Made by a program: the position numbers and the translations under genes. Positions 26,670 through 35,438 of a stretch of 64,000 nucleotides of DNA are shown one piece after another (positions within the stretch are counted from its first letter, which is position 1; every line of letters begins with the position of its first letter). This stretch comes from Saprospiraceae bacterium (GTDB lineage Bacteria; Bacteroidota; Bacteroidia; Chitinophagales; Saprospiraceae): positions 1-64,000 of the forward strand of contig JAIXOO010000139.1 of NCBI GenBank assembly GCA_027486765.1, given 5' to 3'. The notes beneath the pieces were generated by a model. That model was not told the DNA's origin. It worked only from the letters and a program-made list of their open reading frames with translations, and did not search any database.

Positions 26670-27108
26670 ACATACACGCAATTTTTCCAACCCGAGTAGC
26701 ATGCCTTCCGCCTTCAAACGTGGCATTTAAAAAAGCATTGACAATGGCGTCGGCCTGCTCTGGTGTAGTAAACCGAACGGGGAGGCACACGATATTGGCG
26801 TCGTTGTGCTGGCGGGCCAGGGCGGCAATTTCTTCAATCCAGCAGAGCGCAGCACGTACTCCCTGATGTTTATTGGCCGTGATGGCTACGCCATTTCCGC
26901 TGCCACAAAGCAGGACGCCCAGTTCGGCCCTCCCACTTTCCACATCATTGGCTACCGGGTGTACAAAGTCAGGGTAATCGACCGAATCCAAGGAGTTGGT
27001 ACCATAATCTACCACTTCGATGCCTCGGGCAAGTAAGAGATTTTTGATCCGATCTTTATAAGGAAACCCGGCGTGATCACAGCCGATGGAGATGCTTTTT
27101 GTGGTCAT
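26668..27108 (-). CDS. rpiB: Ribose-5-phosphate isomerase B
   Basis: A 146-residue enzyme interconverting ribose 5-phosphate and ribulose 5-phosphate in the pentose phosphate pathway. Family motifs: CDHAGFPYKD near the N-terminus, the catalytic-cysteine loop LLCGSGNGVAITANKHQGVR, and ARQHNDANIVCLPVRF containing the ring-opening histidine. The length matches the family. A minus-strand TACCTTTG box lies 17 bp upstream of the ATG. It is divergent from a TrpF-like gene. Confidence 0.93.
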   Translation of the reverse strand: MTTKSISIGCDHAGFPYKDRIKNLLLARGIEVVDYGTNSLDSVDYPDFVHPVANDVESGRAELGVLLCGSGNGVAITANKHQGVRAALCWIEEIAALARQHNDANIVCLPVRFTTPEQADAIVNAFLNATFEGGRHATRVGKIACM

Positions 27109-27125
27109 TGTATGGTCTTTGAACG

Positions 27126-27133
27126 CAAAGGTA
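27126..27133 (-). promoter_or_regulatory. Bacteroidota -7 box for rpiB
   Basis: TACCTTTG on the minus strand, 17 bases before the rpiB ATG, implying a very short leader. No convincing -33 box is seen. Confidence 0.5.
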
Positions 27134-27180
27134 AAACGAAAGCCATTTTTTCAGCTATCTTGGTCACCAAATTTGTCAAC

Positions 27181-27831
27181 ATGTCGGCCATCAAAATCAA
27201 GGCGGGATCGATCACCAACCTCACCGATGCACGTTATTTTTCAGCCTGGGAAGTGGAATGGCTGGGTTTCAACCTGAGTCAAGGGGAAGAAAATGCCATT
27301 AGTCCCTTAAAAGTCGCCGCCATGCGGGAATGGGTGGAAGGGCCAAAAATCGTGGGCGAATTCAGTCTGAGCAGCAAGGAGGACATCCTGCACCAAGTGT
27401 CGGAGCTGCGCCTGGATGCCGTGCAACTGGGCATGTTTACCGATGTGGCAACGGTGATGGATTTGTCCAATGAATTGCCTGTGATCAAGGAAATTGTCAT
27501 TGAAAAATCCACCAGTACTGGGGATATTGAGTTCATATTGAGCCACTTTTCGCCTCACGCCAGCTACTTTTTGCTCAATTTTGACAAAGGCGGTTTTAGC
27601 TGGGCTGAGGTTCAAAAAGGGGAAATTTTGAGCCCGGAAATCCTGCGTGATTTTTGCCAGCGTTACCCCATTTTGTTGAGCATTGGTGTGCAGGCAACTG
27701 AAGTCAAAGCCATGTTGGACTATTTACAACCCGCCGGACTCAATTTATTAGGAGGCGAAGAAGAAAAAACGGGAATAAAGTCGTTTGATGATGTAGATGA
27801 TATTTTTGAACAACTGTCTTTGGGATCATAA
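27181..27831 (+). CDS. TrpF-like (phosphoribosylanthranilate isomerase-like) TIM-barrel protein lacking catalytic residues
   Basis: A 216-residue protein whose N-terminus IKIKAGSITNLTDARYFSAW aligns by eye with the TrpF opening (KICGITN..DA). The rest follows TIM-barrel spacing (LDAVQLG, LSIGVQATEV). The catalytic Cys of the KxCG motif is absent (KIKAG). Where TrpF has the catalytic Asp before the glycine-rich phosphate loop there is YFLLNFDKGGFSW. Isomerase activity is therefore unlikely. There are no other trp genes nearby. The start is the ATG at 27181; the upstream frame overlaps the divergent rpiB promoter. It is followed after 10 bp by an aldo/keto reductase gene, probably co-transcribed. 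Confidence 0.7.
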   Translation: MSAIKIKAGSITNLTDARYFSAWEVEWLGFNLSQGEENAISPLKVAAMREWVEGPKIVGEFSLSSKEDILHQVSELRLDAVQLGMFTDVATVMDLSNELPVIKEIVIEKSTSTGDIEFILSHFSPHASYFLLNFDKGGFSWAEVQKGEILSPEILRDFCQRYPILLSIGVQATEVKAMLDYLQPAGLNLLGGEEEKTGIKSFDDVDDIFEQLSLGS

Positions 27832-27841
27832 ATCCAACATC

Positions 27842-28861
27842 ATGAAATACAAACTACTCGGTCGCAGCGGGTTGCGCGTTTCCGAACTTTGCCTGGGCAC
27901 CATGGGTTTTGGCAAAGAATGGAAATGGGGCGCTGATTACGACACCTCCAAACAAATTTTTGACACTTACGCCAATGCTGGCGGCAATTTTGTTGATACC
28001 GCCAACCGCTATACCGAAGGTACTTCCGAAAAATGGCTGGGCGAGTTCATTGCCGACAACCGCGACCATTTTGTCGTGGCCACGAAATATTCCCTACGCG
28101 ACGGTACGGGCGACCCCAACTTCGCGGGCAACTCCCGCAAAAACATGATGCGCTCAGTAGAAGGCAGCCTCAAACGCCTGAATACCGAATTCATCGACCT
28201 ACTCTGGGTACACGCCTGGGACAGCCTGACGCCAGTGGAGGAAGTCATGCGTGGCCTGGACGACTTGGTGGCACAAGGTAAAGTGCACTACGTCGGTATT
28301 TCTGACACCCCTGCCTGGATTGTGTCCCAAGCCAATACCCTGGCGGAATGGCGGGGCTGGTCTAAGTTTGTCGCCCTACAAGTAGAATATAGTTTGCTGC
28401 AACGCACTCCAGAGCGCGACTTGTTGCCAATGGCCGATGCTTTTGGCATGGCGGTCACACCTTGGGCACCTTTGGCGGGTGGCGCCTTGACCGGGAAATA
28501 CCTGCGTGGGGAACAAGGGCGATTACCCGAAGCCAGTGCACGCCGGGCCGATTATGCCAATCGGATTGCCCAGGAAGTAGTGGATGCTGCTGAAAAGCTG
28601 GGGGCATCACCCGCTCAAGTTGCCATTCGTTGGACGATGGAGCAGGGCAAAACGGTGATCCCGATTGTGGGTGCTACCAAACCTGCGCAATTGGAAGACT
28701 GTCTTGGTGCAGCGAATATAGCGTTGACCGATGAAATCACGGCACACCTGAATGAATTGAGCCGAATTGAACTGGGGTTCCCCCATGACTTCTTGCGGCA
28801 GCCGGGAGTGATTGATGTGTTGTATGGCGGAGCAGAAGTGTACGAGCAGATTGAAAAATGA
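27842..28861 (+). CDS. Aldo/keto reductase
   Basis: A 339-residue NADPH-dependent oxidoreductase of the AKR superfamily. Motifs: GxxG-type opening LGRSGLRVSELCLGTMGFG; catalytic Asp/Tyr in FVDTANRYTEGTSE; the Lys-containing FVVATKYSLR; the catalytic His in LLWVHAWDSLTP; and coenzyme-binding PIVGATKPAQLEDC near the C-terminus. The length is typical. Substrate unknown; the closest general type is the YajO/Tas-like AKR group. The start is the ATG 10 bp after the TrpF-like gene. Confidence 0.92.
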   Translation: MKYKLLGRSGLRVSELCLGTMGFGKEWKWGADYDTSKQIFDTYANAGGNFVDTANRYTEGTSEKWLGEFIADNRDHFVVATKYSLRDGTGDPNFAGNSRKNMMRSVEGSLKRLNTEFIDLLWVHAWDSLTPVEEVMRGLDDLVAQGKVHYVGISDTPAWIVSQANTLAEWRGWSKFVALQVEYSLLQRTPERDLLPMADAFGMAVTPWAPLAGGALTGKYLRGEQGRLPEASARRADYANRIAQEVVDAAEKLGASPAQVAIRWTMEQGKTVIPIVGATKPAQLEDCLGAANIALTDEITAHLNELSRIELGFPHDFLRQPGVIDVLYGGAEVYEQIEK

Positions 28862-28889
28862 GCACTTACAAACTGAGGTAAAGCTATCG

Positions 28890-28971
28890 TGTCTTCGGTT
28901 TCTTAGGTGGTGAAAAAGAAAAAGCCTGCGTAGCAGGGTCCTCTTCACTACCTAAGAAACCTAAGGCACTC
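28890..28971. repeat. Palindromic element with TTTCTTAGG words / bidirectional terminator
   Basis: GGTTTCTTAGGTGGTGAA pairs with TTCACTACCTAAGAAACC around a loop containing GCCTGCGTAGCAGGG. It lies between the convergent aldo/keto reductase and msrB genes. The same words (TTAGGTTTCTTAAGTTTCTT) recur at 46250. Confidence 0.8.
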
Positions 28972-28993
28972 AAGGAATCACCTCAGGAATTCA

Positions 28994-29467
28994 TTATTTT
29001 GTTTTTGTCTTTTCAAAAACCAGCGCCGCACTATTCATACAGTAGCGGAGCCCCGTTGGGCGAGGCCCATCGTCAAAAACGTGGCCCAAATGGGCATCAC
29101 AACGGCTACAAACCACTTCGGTCCGCGCCATGCCGTGGCTATCGTCGCCCTTTACTTGCACATGTTTAGGTTCGATGGGTTTGAAAAAGCTGGGCCAGCC
29201 TGTACCCGATTCAAACTTCGCCGCAGAATTGAACAGTTCCAGATCGCAACAAACACATTTGTAAACCCCTTTTTCGTGGTTGTCCCAGTAGGCATTTTGA
29301 AAAGCGCGTTCCGTTCCAGCTTGTCTGGTCACGTAGTATTGCTGTGTAGTAAGTTGTTTTTTCCACTCGGCATCCGTCTTTTTGATTTTTTGGATGCTGG
29401 TGTCTTGTGCATTGATACTCACACTAATCAGAAGGGCAATCAGCCCCAGAAAAAGTTTATTGATCAT
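28994..29467 (-). CDS. msrB: Peptide-methionine (R)-S-oxide reductase MsrB, exported
   Basis: A 157-residue enzyme with an N-terminal signal peptide ([17 protein letters not shown]), so it repairs oxidised methionine in the periplasm. Zinc ligands are the CVCC and CSRC pairs. The substrate pocket is [14 protein letters not shown], and the catalytic cysteine is in [11 protein letters not shown]. The resolving Cys position is not obvious by eye. The length minus signal equals a single MsrB domain with no MsrA fusion. The next gene upstream is on the same strand but separated by its own terminator. Confidence 0.93.
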   Translation of the reverse strand: MINKLFLGLIALLISVSINAQDTSIQKIKKTDAEWKKQLTTQQYYVTRQAGTERAFQNAYWDNHEKGVYKCVCCDLELFNSAAKFESGTGWPSFFKPIEPKHVQVKGDDSHGMARTEVVCSRCDAHLGHVFDDGPRPTGLRYCMNSAALVFEKTKTK

Positions 29468-29608
29468 TGTTTAATCGTTTGTTTGAAAAAATAGTACTTA
29501 TGAGGTTCTGCTACTAACAGATAATGATCAATACGGAAAAATGTTGTAGAAGGTTTACCATCCACTAAATAAGAGTATTCAATCTGTCCTCGCCAATACA
29601 CTTTTCCC

Positions 29609-29655
29609 AAAAAGGAAATGGGCTGGTGTAGCATCTGCCACACCAGCCCATTTCC
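29609..29655 (-). terminator. Rho-independent terminator
   Basis: A perfect 16-bp stem: GGAAATGGGCTGGTGT (29614-29629) with ACACCAGCCCATTTCC (29640-29655). On the minus strand it is followed by TTTTTGGG. It terminates the DUF937 gene. Confidence 0.85.
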
Positions 29656-29674
29656 TGGGTTATAAATGCTTGGG

Positions 29675-30304
29675 TTATTTTTTGCCACCAAACAATCCAC
29701 CCAAGCTTCCCATAAGGTCGTCGGTGAAATCACCGTCGCCATCCTTGTCCAGGAACTTGCCAATCATGTCCATTGCTGGATTGCCGCTGGCTTTTTTCTG
29801 CTGGGTGCCTTGCAGCATATTGAGGATGCCGCCGATATCGAAACCGCCGCCACCTTGTTTGCCCGTTTTGCTGAGCGCACTTAAGATGATAGGGGCCAAC
29901 ATGGACATCAAATTGCCCGTTTTATCCCCGCTCAAGCCACTCATTTTGCTGATCATGTCGATGATGCCGCCTTGTTTGCCACCCAAAAGTGAATTCACAA
30001 TACCTGCACCATTTTGCATCAAGCTAGCTTGACCGCCCGCCTGGCCACCGCCGCCTGAAACCATGTTCATCACATCGTCGATGATGCTGCCGTCTCCATC
30101 TGCATCCAGCATACCCATCAAGCCACTCGCGCCTTGCTCAGTTGCTGCAGTTTTGGACATTGCGGAAGACATGGCTGCGACAATACCGTTGGCTGCTGCA
30201 CGGGTTTGTTCTCTTTCAGCGCCCCCAATTTGTTGGCTCAAATTGTCGATGAAATTGTCATCGTTCAGGTGTTGATCAAGGATGTCGGCAAATTGATTAG
30301 ACAT
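29675..30304 (-). CDS. DUF937-family protein with EF-hand-like loops
   Basis: A 209-residue Gly/Met-rich soluble protein. The opening SNQFADILDQHLNDDNFIDN and the repeated segments GIVNSLLGGKQGGIIDMISK and MLAPIILSALSKTGKQGGGG are typical of DUF937. Two acidic loops, DADGDGSIIDD and DKDGDGDFTDD, look like EF-hand/dockerin-type calcium sites. No signal peptide. DUF937 function is unknown. The gene stands alone between two strong terminators on the same strand. Confidence 0.85.
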   Translation of the reverse strand: MSNQFADILDQHLNDDNFIDNLSQQIGGAEREQTRAAANGIVAAMSSAMSKTAATEQGASGLMGMLDADGDGSIIDDVMNMVSGGGGQAGGQASLMQNGAGIVNSLLGGKQGGIIDMISKMSGLSGDKTGNLMSMLAPIILSALSKTGKQGGGGFDIGGILNMLQGTQQKKASGNPAMDMIGKFLDKDGDGDFTDDLMGSLGGLFGGKK

Positions 30305-30331
30305 GATTTTGATTTTTGTAGTAAGTAAAAT

Positions 30332-30373
30332 AAAAAAACTTACTCAAAAGACGGTTGCCTTTTGAGTAAGTCA
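30332..30373 (-). terminator. Rho-independent terminator after the lytic transglycosylase gene
   Basis: ACTTACTCAAAAG and CTTTTGAGTAAGT form a 13-bp stem around ACGGTTGC. On the minus strand a T7 run follows (the A7 at 30332-30338 on the plus strand). It sits only about 25 bp upstream of the DUF937 ATG, so that gene's promoter must overlap it or be read-through. Confidence 0.8.
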
Positions 30374-30394
30374 CTTTTATTGAATCAAAAATAA

Positions 30395-31822
30395 CTAAAG
30401 TTTACGGATTTTTAGTCGAGTCCCCGCTCGAATGATGCGATTGGAATTGAGCTCATTTATTTTGAGGATATCCTGGAGCTTGGCCCCGGGGAAACGATCG
30501 GCAATTTCGAAAATACTTTCTGGCCGGGTCGTTACGTAGTACTGAAACGCTTCTTGTTCAGGTGCCAAATCTTTGGCTGAAGGCGCAACAATTTTAGCTT
30601 CTTGTTCTAGCAAACCCAATTTTAACATTGGAATCAAGCTGAACGTTTCCATCCGCTCTACGCGCAATTTCCAGTTTTTGGCGCGGAAAATTTTGAGGAA
30701 CTGGCCAGGAGCAACTGCTGTAGAATCGAGTTTGTTCCACTCTTTGATTTTGTCTACCGTACAGCCGTACATTTTTGCCAAGGCTTCCAGGGTTTCACCT
30801 GAACTTACTTCGTGGCTTTCTTCCACCAGGGCGCTCGCAGCCGATACGTCGCGTACTTTAGGTGCATTCATGCTGGTGATCAGCTCTGGTTTGACGGCAC
30901 CATCCGGGCGATTGGTTTCCAAATAAACCCGTACTTTTTCCATCACCTTGGAGGGCATGGTCAGGTAGTATCCACGGGCGCTAGCCGGGATGGATTTGCG
31001 GTTGAAGGCCGGATTGAGGAAGTCGATGGTTTCCATGCTCACTCCGGTTAGTTTTGCGACTTGTTCAAAACTCAAGTCCTGATGCACCAATATGGAGGTG
31101 GTCAGCAGCAGTTCTTCAGCTGGGAACTTTGGCGTCAGCCCATGTTTGTCGAAATGCTCCAACAAATAGCTGGCTGCAATAAAAGCAGGCACATAATTGG
31201 CGGTTTCTTTCGGCAAATCACCCCGAATGGCCCAATAGTTGGTGCCACGACCCCGCTTGAGTGCACGGATCACCCGGCCGCTACCAGAGTTGTAGGCAGC
31301 GATGGCCAATTCCCAGTCCGAAAACTCTTTGTATAGTTTTTTGAGGTAAACTGCAGCGGCCTCCGTAGAGCGGCGGGTATCCCGGCGTTCATCGATGTTC
31401 GCATCCACTTGTAGTCCTAAGCTACGCCCAGTAGGTGGCATAAATTGCCATAGGCCCATTGCGCCCACCCGGGAAACGGCCCGGTTGTGCAAAGCAGACT
31501 CTACAATGGATAGTGCTTTTAGTTCTTCAGGGAGGTCATTCTGAAATAGGACGTCTTCAAACAGGGGGAAGTAAATAAACCGACGTCCGAGCATTTGCTC
31601 TGTGCCTTCACGGCCTTTAACGAGATAAGTTCGAAGGTAGCTCATTACAACCGGATCGTATCGCGGTTTCACTACCCTGTTTTCCATCGCGTGGAGTCTG
31701 CGGGTAATTTCCGCTTCGTCCAGTTCGGTCTCGTTAGTTAATGTTTTTGCTTGGATTTCGAGGCTAAAACACATTAAGAGTGTCAGCATCGCCAGCAAAA
31801 ATTTTTGACACGACGATTCCAT
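30395..31822 (-). CDS. MltD-like lytic murein transglycosylase with LysM domains
   Basis: A 475-residue exported enzyme with signal peptide (FLLAMLTLLMCFSLEIQA). The SLT catalytic domain (about 95-235) has the catalytic glutamate in LSIVESALHNRAVSRVGAMG, then LWQFMPPTGRSLGL and AIAAYNSGSGRV. At least two LysM peptidoglycan-binding modules follow: VSSGETLEALAKMYGCTVDK (about 345-390) and a C-terminal one (PESIFEIADRFPGAKLQDIL, ending GTRLKIRKL). A degenerate LysM-like segment lies near 245-290. It cleaves glycan strands to 1,6-anhydro-muropeptides. Monocistronic. Confidence 0.92.
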   Translation of the reverse strand: MESSCQKFLLAMLTLLMCFSLEIQAKTLTNETELDEAEITRRLHAMENRVVKPRYDPVVMSYLRTYLVKGREGTEQMLGRRFIYFPLFEDVLFQNDLPEELKALSIVESALHNRAVSRVGAMGLWQFMPPTGRSLGLQVDANIDERRDTRRSTEAAAVYLKKLYKEFSDWELAIAAYNSGSGRVIRALKRGRGTNYWAIRGDLPKETANYVPAFIAASYLLEHFDKHGLTPKFPAEELLLTTSILVHQDLSFEQVAKLTGVSMETIDFLNPAFNRKSIPASARGYYLTMPSKVMEKVRVYLETNRPDGAVKPELITSMNAPKVRDVSAASALVEESHEVSSGETLEALAKMYGCTVDKIKEWNKLDSTAVAPGQFLKIFRAKNWKLRVERMETFSLIPMLKLGLLEQEAKIVAPSAKDLAPEQEAFQYYVTTRPESIFEIADRFPGAKLQDILKINELNSNRIIRAGTRLKIRKL

Positions 31823-32032
31823 TTGTTAAATTATTAATGAGTTTGGGTGTTTTTTGCAAGCTAGTTATTTGATAAAAATACCGAGCAAGAACCCCCATTT
31901 CCCATGATTTTTGGTGATGGTTGTAATGTAAAGGTAGCAAACTTTTTCAAAGTTGTACGCACCTACACTTCCCTTCATACGTAAATGACAAAAAAAGGAT
32001 GCAAAATTTGGGCTCATTTTCAAGGATAAGCA

Positions 32033-34276
32033 TCAAAAATCTTTCAAAAGCCAGCGCACCAATACTGGCGCGAGCATCAGCTCTGTCAGCATTCCAGCAA
32101 ATAAAGTGATGCTCGTCAGTACCCCGATGATCACACTGGTGGGGTGCTGAGAAAACAAGAGCACTAAAAAGCCAAAAAACAGAAAGACGGTGGTGAGAAT
32201 GAGCGCTTTTCCAGTTTCCAGCAGAGTCGTACGCAGTGCCTCTTCGACGCTGCGGCCACGATTGCGCTCCAGTTTGAGTTTGGCCAAAAAGTGAATCGTG
32301 TCGTCGACAGCGATGCCAAACACGACCGAAAAAACAATGGAAATACCGGCATCCAGTTCTACCCCCCAATACCCCAGCAAGGCACCTGCCACGAGCAGCG
32401 GAACCAAATTGGGCACCAAAAAGATCACCATCATGCGCCAACTCCGCAGCACCAAAGCGATGATGATACTGATCAAGCCCACCGAGGAGCCCAGGCCCAG
32501 CAATAAGTTGCGCCGAATATAGGCCGCATTTTTATCCATCACCAGTCCGGTGCCCGTACGCTGCACCTTGATGATCTTGGGGTCGATGTTTTTGGCCATC
32601 CAGGCATCCAACTGCTGGCCATATGCATTGATGTTGTCTGCGCCAATGTCACTGACCCGGGAGGTGATGCGGGCTTTACGTTCGTCGCGGCTGATCAAGA
32701 CTTGAGCATTGAGTTGGGGCAGGCGTTTGGCCAGGCGCTGATAACTGGCAAATTCTTCAGGGTCTTCGGGCAAGCGATAGGCATCTGGTCGGTTGTTGTG
32801 GGTCATTTGGTGGATGCTTTTGTAAATCGCGGTGCTGGAAAAAATAGCATTTACAAAATCGGCCTGGTGCAGCTTTTTTTCAATTTTTTCCATTTCGCGC
32901 AGCACTTCAAAATCCGTCACGTAGTAATCACCCTGAGCATATACGGCAAACTCCATGGGTCGGAAACCCGCCAGGTTTTTTTCAAAAAACAAAAAATCGC
33001 TGGTAATCTTGCTATTTCGCGGCAGGTTGCTGATGATGTCGTAGTTGGTGGTGATGCGGGAAATGCCCAGCAGGCTGACCAAGACTACTCCTAGCATAGC
33101 CAGTACAATTTGGCGGGGATATTTGGCAGTAAAGTCGACAACCCATTGCAAGAGGCGTTCCCAAAAGGCATGTTCTTTTTGGGGTTGTGCAATCTGATCG
33201 GCGCGAAACCAGGTCAACATCACCGTAGTAAAGAGGATGACTGTAAAGTAGGCGATCATCACCCCCACTGCTGCATTGATGCCAAAGTCTTTAATGGGCA
33301 TAACCCGATTGCTGACTAACGATGCAAAACCAATCGCCGTGGTTAGAGCCGTCATAAAAGTTGCTAAGCCTACGTCGCGAATGGTATTCCACATAGCGGT
33401 GTTGCGCTCATTTCCTTTATGCAGCTCATCGTTGTACTTGGACATGATGTGGACGATGTCGGAGGTTCCAATGATCAGCACCAGTACTGGGTAGAGGGCG
33501 GAAAGGGTGTTGAGCTCGCGCACAAAGCCGCCCAAAAAGCCAATAAAAAGCAACAAGCCCAAGGCCAATGAAACCACTGCAACTACGGTACCCCAAATCC
33601 GCCGAAAGACCAGGTACATCACTATACTCACCAAAATGGCCGAAACAAGGGTCGCCACGATGATCTCTCGCTGCTGCAAGCGCACCATTTCCTTCTGAAA
33701 ATAGGGGCGGCCTAGGTAGTGGTATTCCTCAAACTGGTATTTCTGGACAGCCTTGTCCACTGCCGCCATCAATTCCTTGGCTTGTGAGAGCTCGATCGAT
33801 TCAATTGTTTTGAGGAAAATGACGAGGGTTTTGCCATCCACGGAGATGAGGTTGCGCACAAAACGTTCGTCCTTAAGTACACGGGCTCGATCTTGAGGGT
33901 ATAATTCGGGCTGGTCAATGTGGATGGCCGGGACGGTGGTGATGGCAAAGGGCGTTTTGATGGGATAGCCAATCTTGGTCAAAGATTGAGCTTGCAGCAC
34001 GTACGGCAGATCGCGACAATCGAGGGTGAGCTGGTGAAATTTCTCCAAAAACTGTTGCTCAAAAACACCTTCGGAACGGTGTACTGCAATCAGCAAAAAA
34101 TTATCGTCTGTTTCAAAATCTTTGACAAAGGCCTTAAATGCCTCCAGGTCGGGATCACCCACCGGGAAAAATTGCTCAAAGTCAAAAGAAAAGCGAATGT
34201 TAAACGCAGCACGGACGCTCAGCAGCGACAACACCGCAAAGAGCACCAAAACAAGAATGCGAAACTGCTTGGTCAT
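32033..34276 (-). CDS. RND-superfamily (MMPL/HAE3-type) exporter
   Basis: A 747-residue polytopic protein with two repeats, each one transmembrane helix, a large periplasmic loop and five helices. The first half has FSFDFEQFFPVGDPD after TM1 and the helices containing SALYPVLVLIIGTSDIVHIM; the second half has ELDAGISIVFSVVFGIAVDD and TIHFLAKLKLERNRGR. Motif GISIVFSVVFGIAVDDTIHF is typical of the MMPL/SSD group. No HlyD or TolC partner gene is adjacent. Related proteins move lipids, hopanoids or hydrophobic compounds. The start is the ATG (MTKQFRILVLVLF); an upstream in-frame TTG adds six residues. Confidence 0.9.
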   Translation of the reverse strand: MTKQFRILVLVLFAVLSLLSVRAAFNIRFSFDFEQFFPVGDPDLEAFKAFVKDFETDDNFLLIAVHRSEGVFEQQFLEKFHQLTLDCRDLPYVLQAQSLTKIGYPIKTPFAITTVPAIHIDQPELYPQDRARVLKDERFVRNLISVDGKTLVIFLKTIESIELSQAKELMAAVDKAVQKYQFEEYHYLGRPYFQKEMVRLQQREIIVATLVSAILVSIVMYLVFRRIWGTVVAVVSLALGLLLFIGFLGGFVRELNTLSALYPVLVLIIGTSDIVHIMSKYNDELHKGNERNTAMWNTIRDVGLATFMTALTTAIGFASLVSNRVMPIKDFGINAAVGVMIAYFTVILFTTVMLTWFRADQIAQPQKEHAFWERLLQWVVDFTAKYPRQIVLAMLGVVLVSLLGISRITTNYDIISNLPRNSKITSDFLFFEKNLAGFRPMEFAVYAQGDYYVTDFEVLREMEKIEKKLHQADFVNAIFSSTAIYKSIHQMTHNNRPDAYRLPEDPEEFASYQRLAKRLPQLNAQVLISRDERKARITSRVSDIGADNINAYGQQLDAWMAKNIDPKIIKVQRTGTGLVMDKNAAYIRRNLLLGLGSSVGLISIIIALVLRSWRMMVIFLVPNLVPLLVAGALLGYWGVELDAGISIVFSVVFGIAVDDTIHFLAKLKLERNRGRSVEEALRTTLLETGKALILTTVFLFFGFLVLLFSQHPTSVIIGVLTSITLFAGMLTELMLAPVLVRWLLKDF

Positions 34277-34348
34277 AAACACAAGATTAAGCAAGCTCTA
34301 ACTCAAAACCTTTTCTTTGGTTCACTGGGATTGTATTTTAAATTTTCA

Positions 34349-34470
34349 GGGGCGATAAAAAATAAGGGCTCATTTTGCCAAAGGATTAGATGAGTAAACA
34401 TTTCATTTTAAGTGTCTTATCTAATCCTTTGGCTCAGGAAAAATGAGCACTTATTTTTGCCCAACTGCTT
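34349..34470. repeat. GGGCGATAAAA palindromic element, copy 2
   Basis: Matches the element at 5567 through nearly its whole length (GGGCGATAAAAAATAAG ... CTTATTTTTGCCC). The inner stem here is CCAAAGGATTAGAT / ATCTAATCCTTTGG, perfectly paired, where copy 1 has CCAGAG/CTCTGG. It sits between the divergent RND and DUF1963 genes. Confidence 0.85.
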
Positions 34471-34533
34471 AGCGCCGTTTTGCTTTTCGGAGCGACTTTT
34501 TATCTTTACCCCGAACAAAAATGAAGTTGGATT

Positions 34534-35322
34534 ATGCCATTGCAGTTGCCCAGCATCCTGGAAAAATTTCAGGAAAAAGTGGACACTACCCTGAACCACA
34601 CGATACGCATCAAACCTAGCGCGCAAGCGCCAATCTATCTATGGCAAAGCAAAATAGGAGGAAAACCGTATTGGCCAAAGGGTATGAACTATCCCAAAAG
34701 TAAAACGGGAGAGTGGTTGTTTTTTCTGGCACAGCTCAACTTTGCAGAAATTCCCGCTCTGAAGGGCTTCCCAACCCGTGGTATTCTTCAATTCTTTATT
34801 GCTGCCGATGGAATGTACGGTCTGGATTTTGACCGGCCGCAAGTCCAGGACAACTTCCGGGTGATATACCACGCCGAAGTCATCGAAGATAGCGTGCTGC
34901 TGGAAAGTGACTTTGCTTTTTTACCCCATTTTGATCAGGATACCCCTCTTCCACAGCACGCTTCCTTTGCATTGAATTTCAGCCAAGAGGAAGAATGGCT
35001 AGGGCCACCCGACTACCAGTTTGATCAGGTTTATCCTGAAGCTTTTTTAGCCAATTTTGGCGAGGAGCAAGAGGAAATTATGGATTTTTTCTACGAATTG
35101 GGCTCTAAAGCCAGCGGCCATAAACTTGGAGGTTACGCCTTTTTTACCCAATGCGATCCTCGCGACCCAGCAGTTCCGATGCAGCTCTTGTTTCAGATGG
35201 ATTCGGATAATGACATCAATACCATGTGGGGCGACATGGGCATTGCCAATTTTTTCATCCGCCCGGAAGATTTACAAGCCTTGCGATTTGATCGGGTTTT
35301 GTACAATTGGGACTGTGCGTGA
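34534..35322 (+). CDS. YwqG-family (DUF1963) protein
   Basis: A 262-residue soluble protein. The family pattern is visible: SKIGGKPYWPKGMNYPKSK, then FFLAQLNFAEIP, GILQFFIAADGMYG, KLGGYAFFTQCDPRD and LLFQMDSDNDINTMWGDMG with the terminal FFIRPEDLQALRFDRV. DUF1963 proteins are widespread and of unknown biochemical role. The upstream 190 bp hold a palindromic element. No operon partners. Confidence 0.85.
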   Translation: MPLQLPSILEKFQEKVDTTLNHTIRIKPSAQAPIYLWQSKIGGKPYWPKGMNYPKSKTGEWLFFLAQLNFAEIPALKGFPTRGILQFFIAADGMYGLDFDRPQVQDNFRVIYHAEVIEDSVLLESDFAFLPHFDQDTPLPQHASFALNFSQEEEWLGPPDYQFDQVYPEAFLANFGEEQEEIMDFFYELGSKASGHKLGGYAFFTQCDPRDPAVPMQLLFQMDSDNDINTMWGDMGIANFFIRPEDLQALRFDRVLYNWDCA

Positions 35323-35438
35323 CCAGGATTTTACATTTCATTGAAAATTTTATTTTATTTTTATAGTTCTATAGTAGACCTTTTGTACATAGGGTCTAAT
35401 GTATTCCCATTTCCTATAACCAACCAAAACGATCAATA

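Noticed and set aside
29464-29763. A 99-codon frame on the minus strand between DUF937 and msrB
   Set aside because: It overlaps the 3' end of the DUF937 gene in another frame and runs through a perfect terminator hairpin; its second half looks somewhat protein-like but has no independent start.
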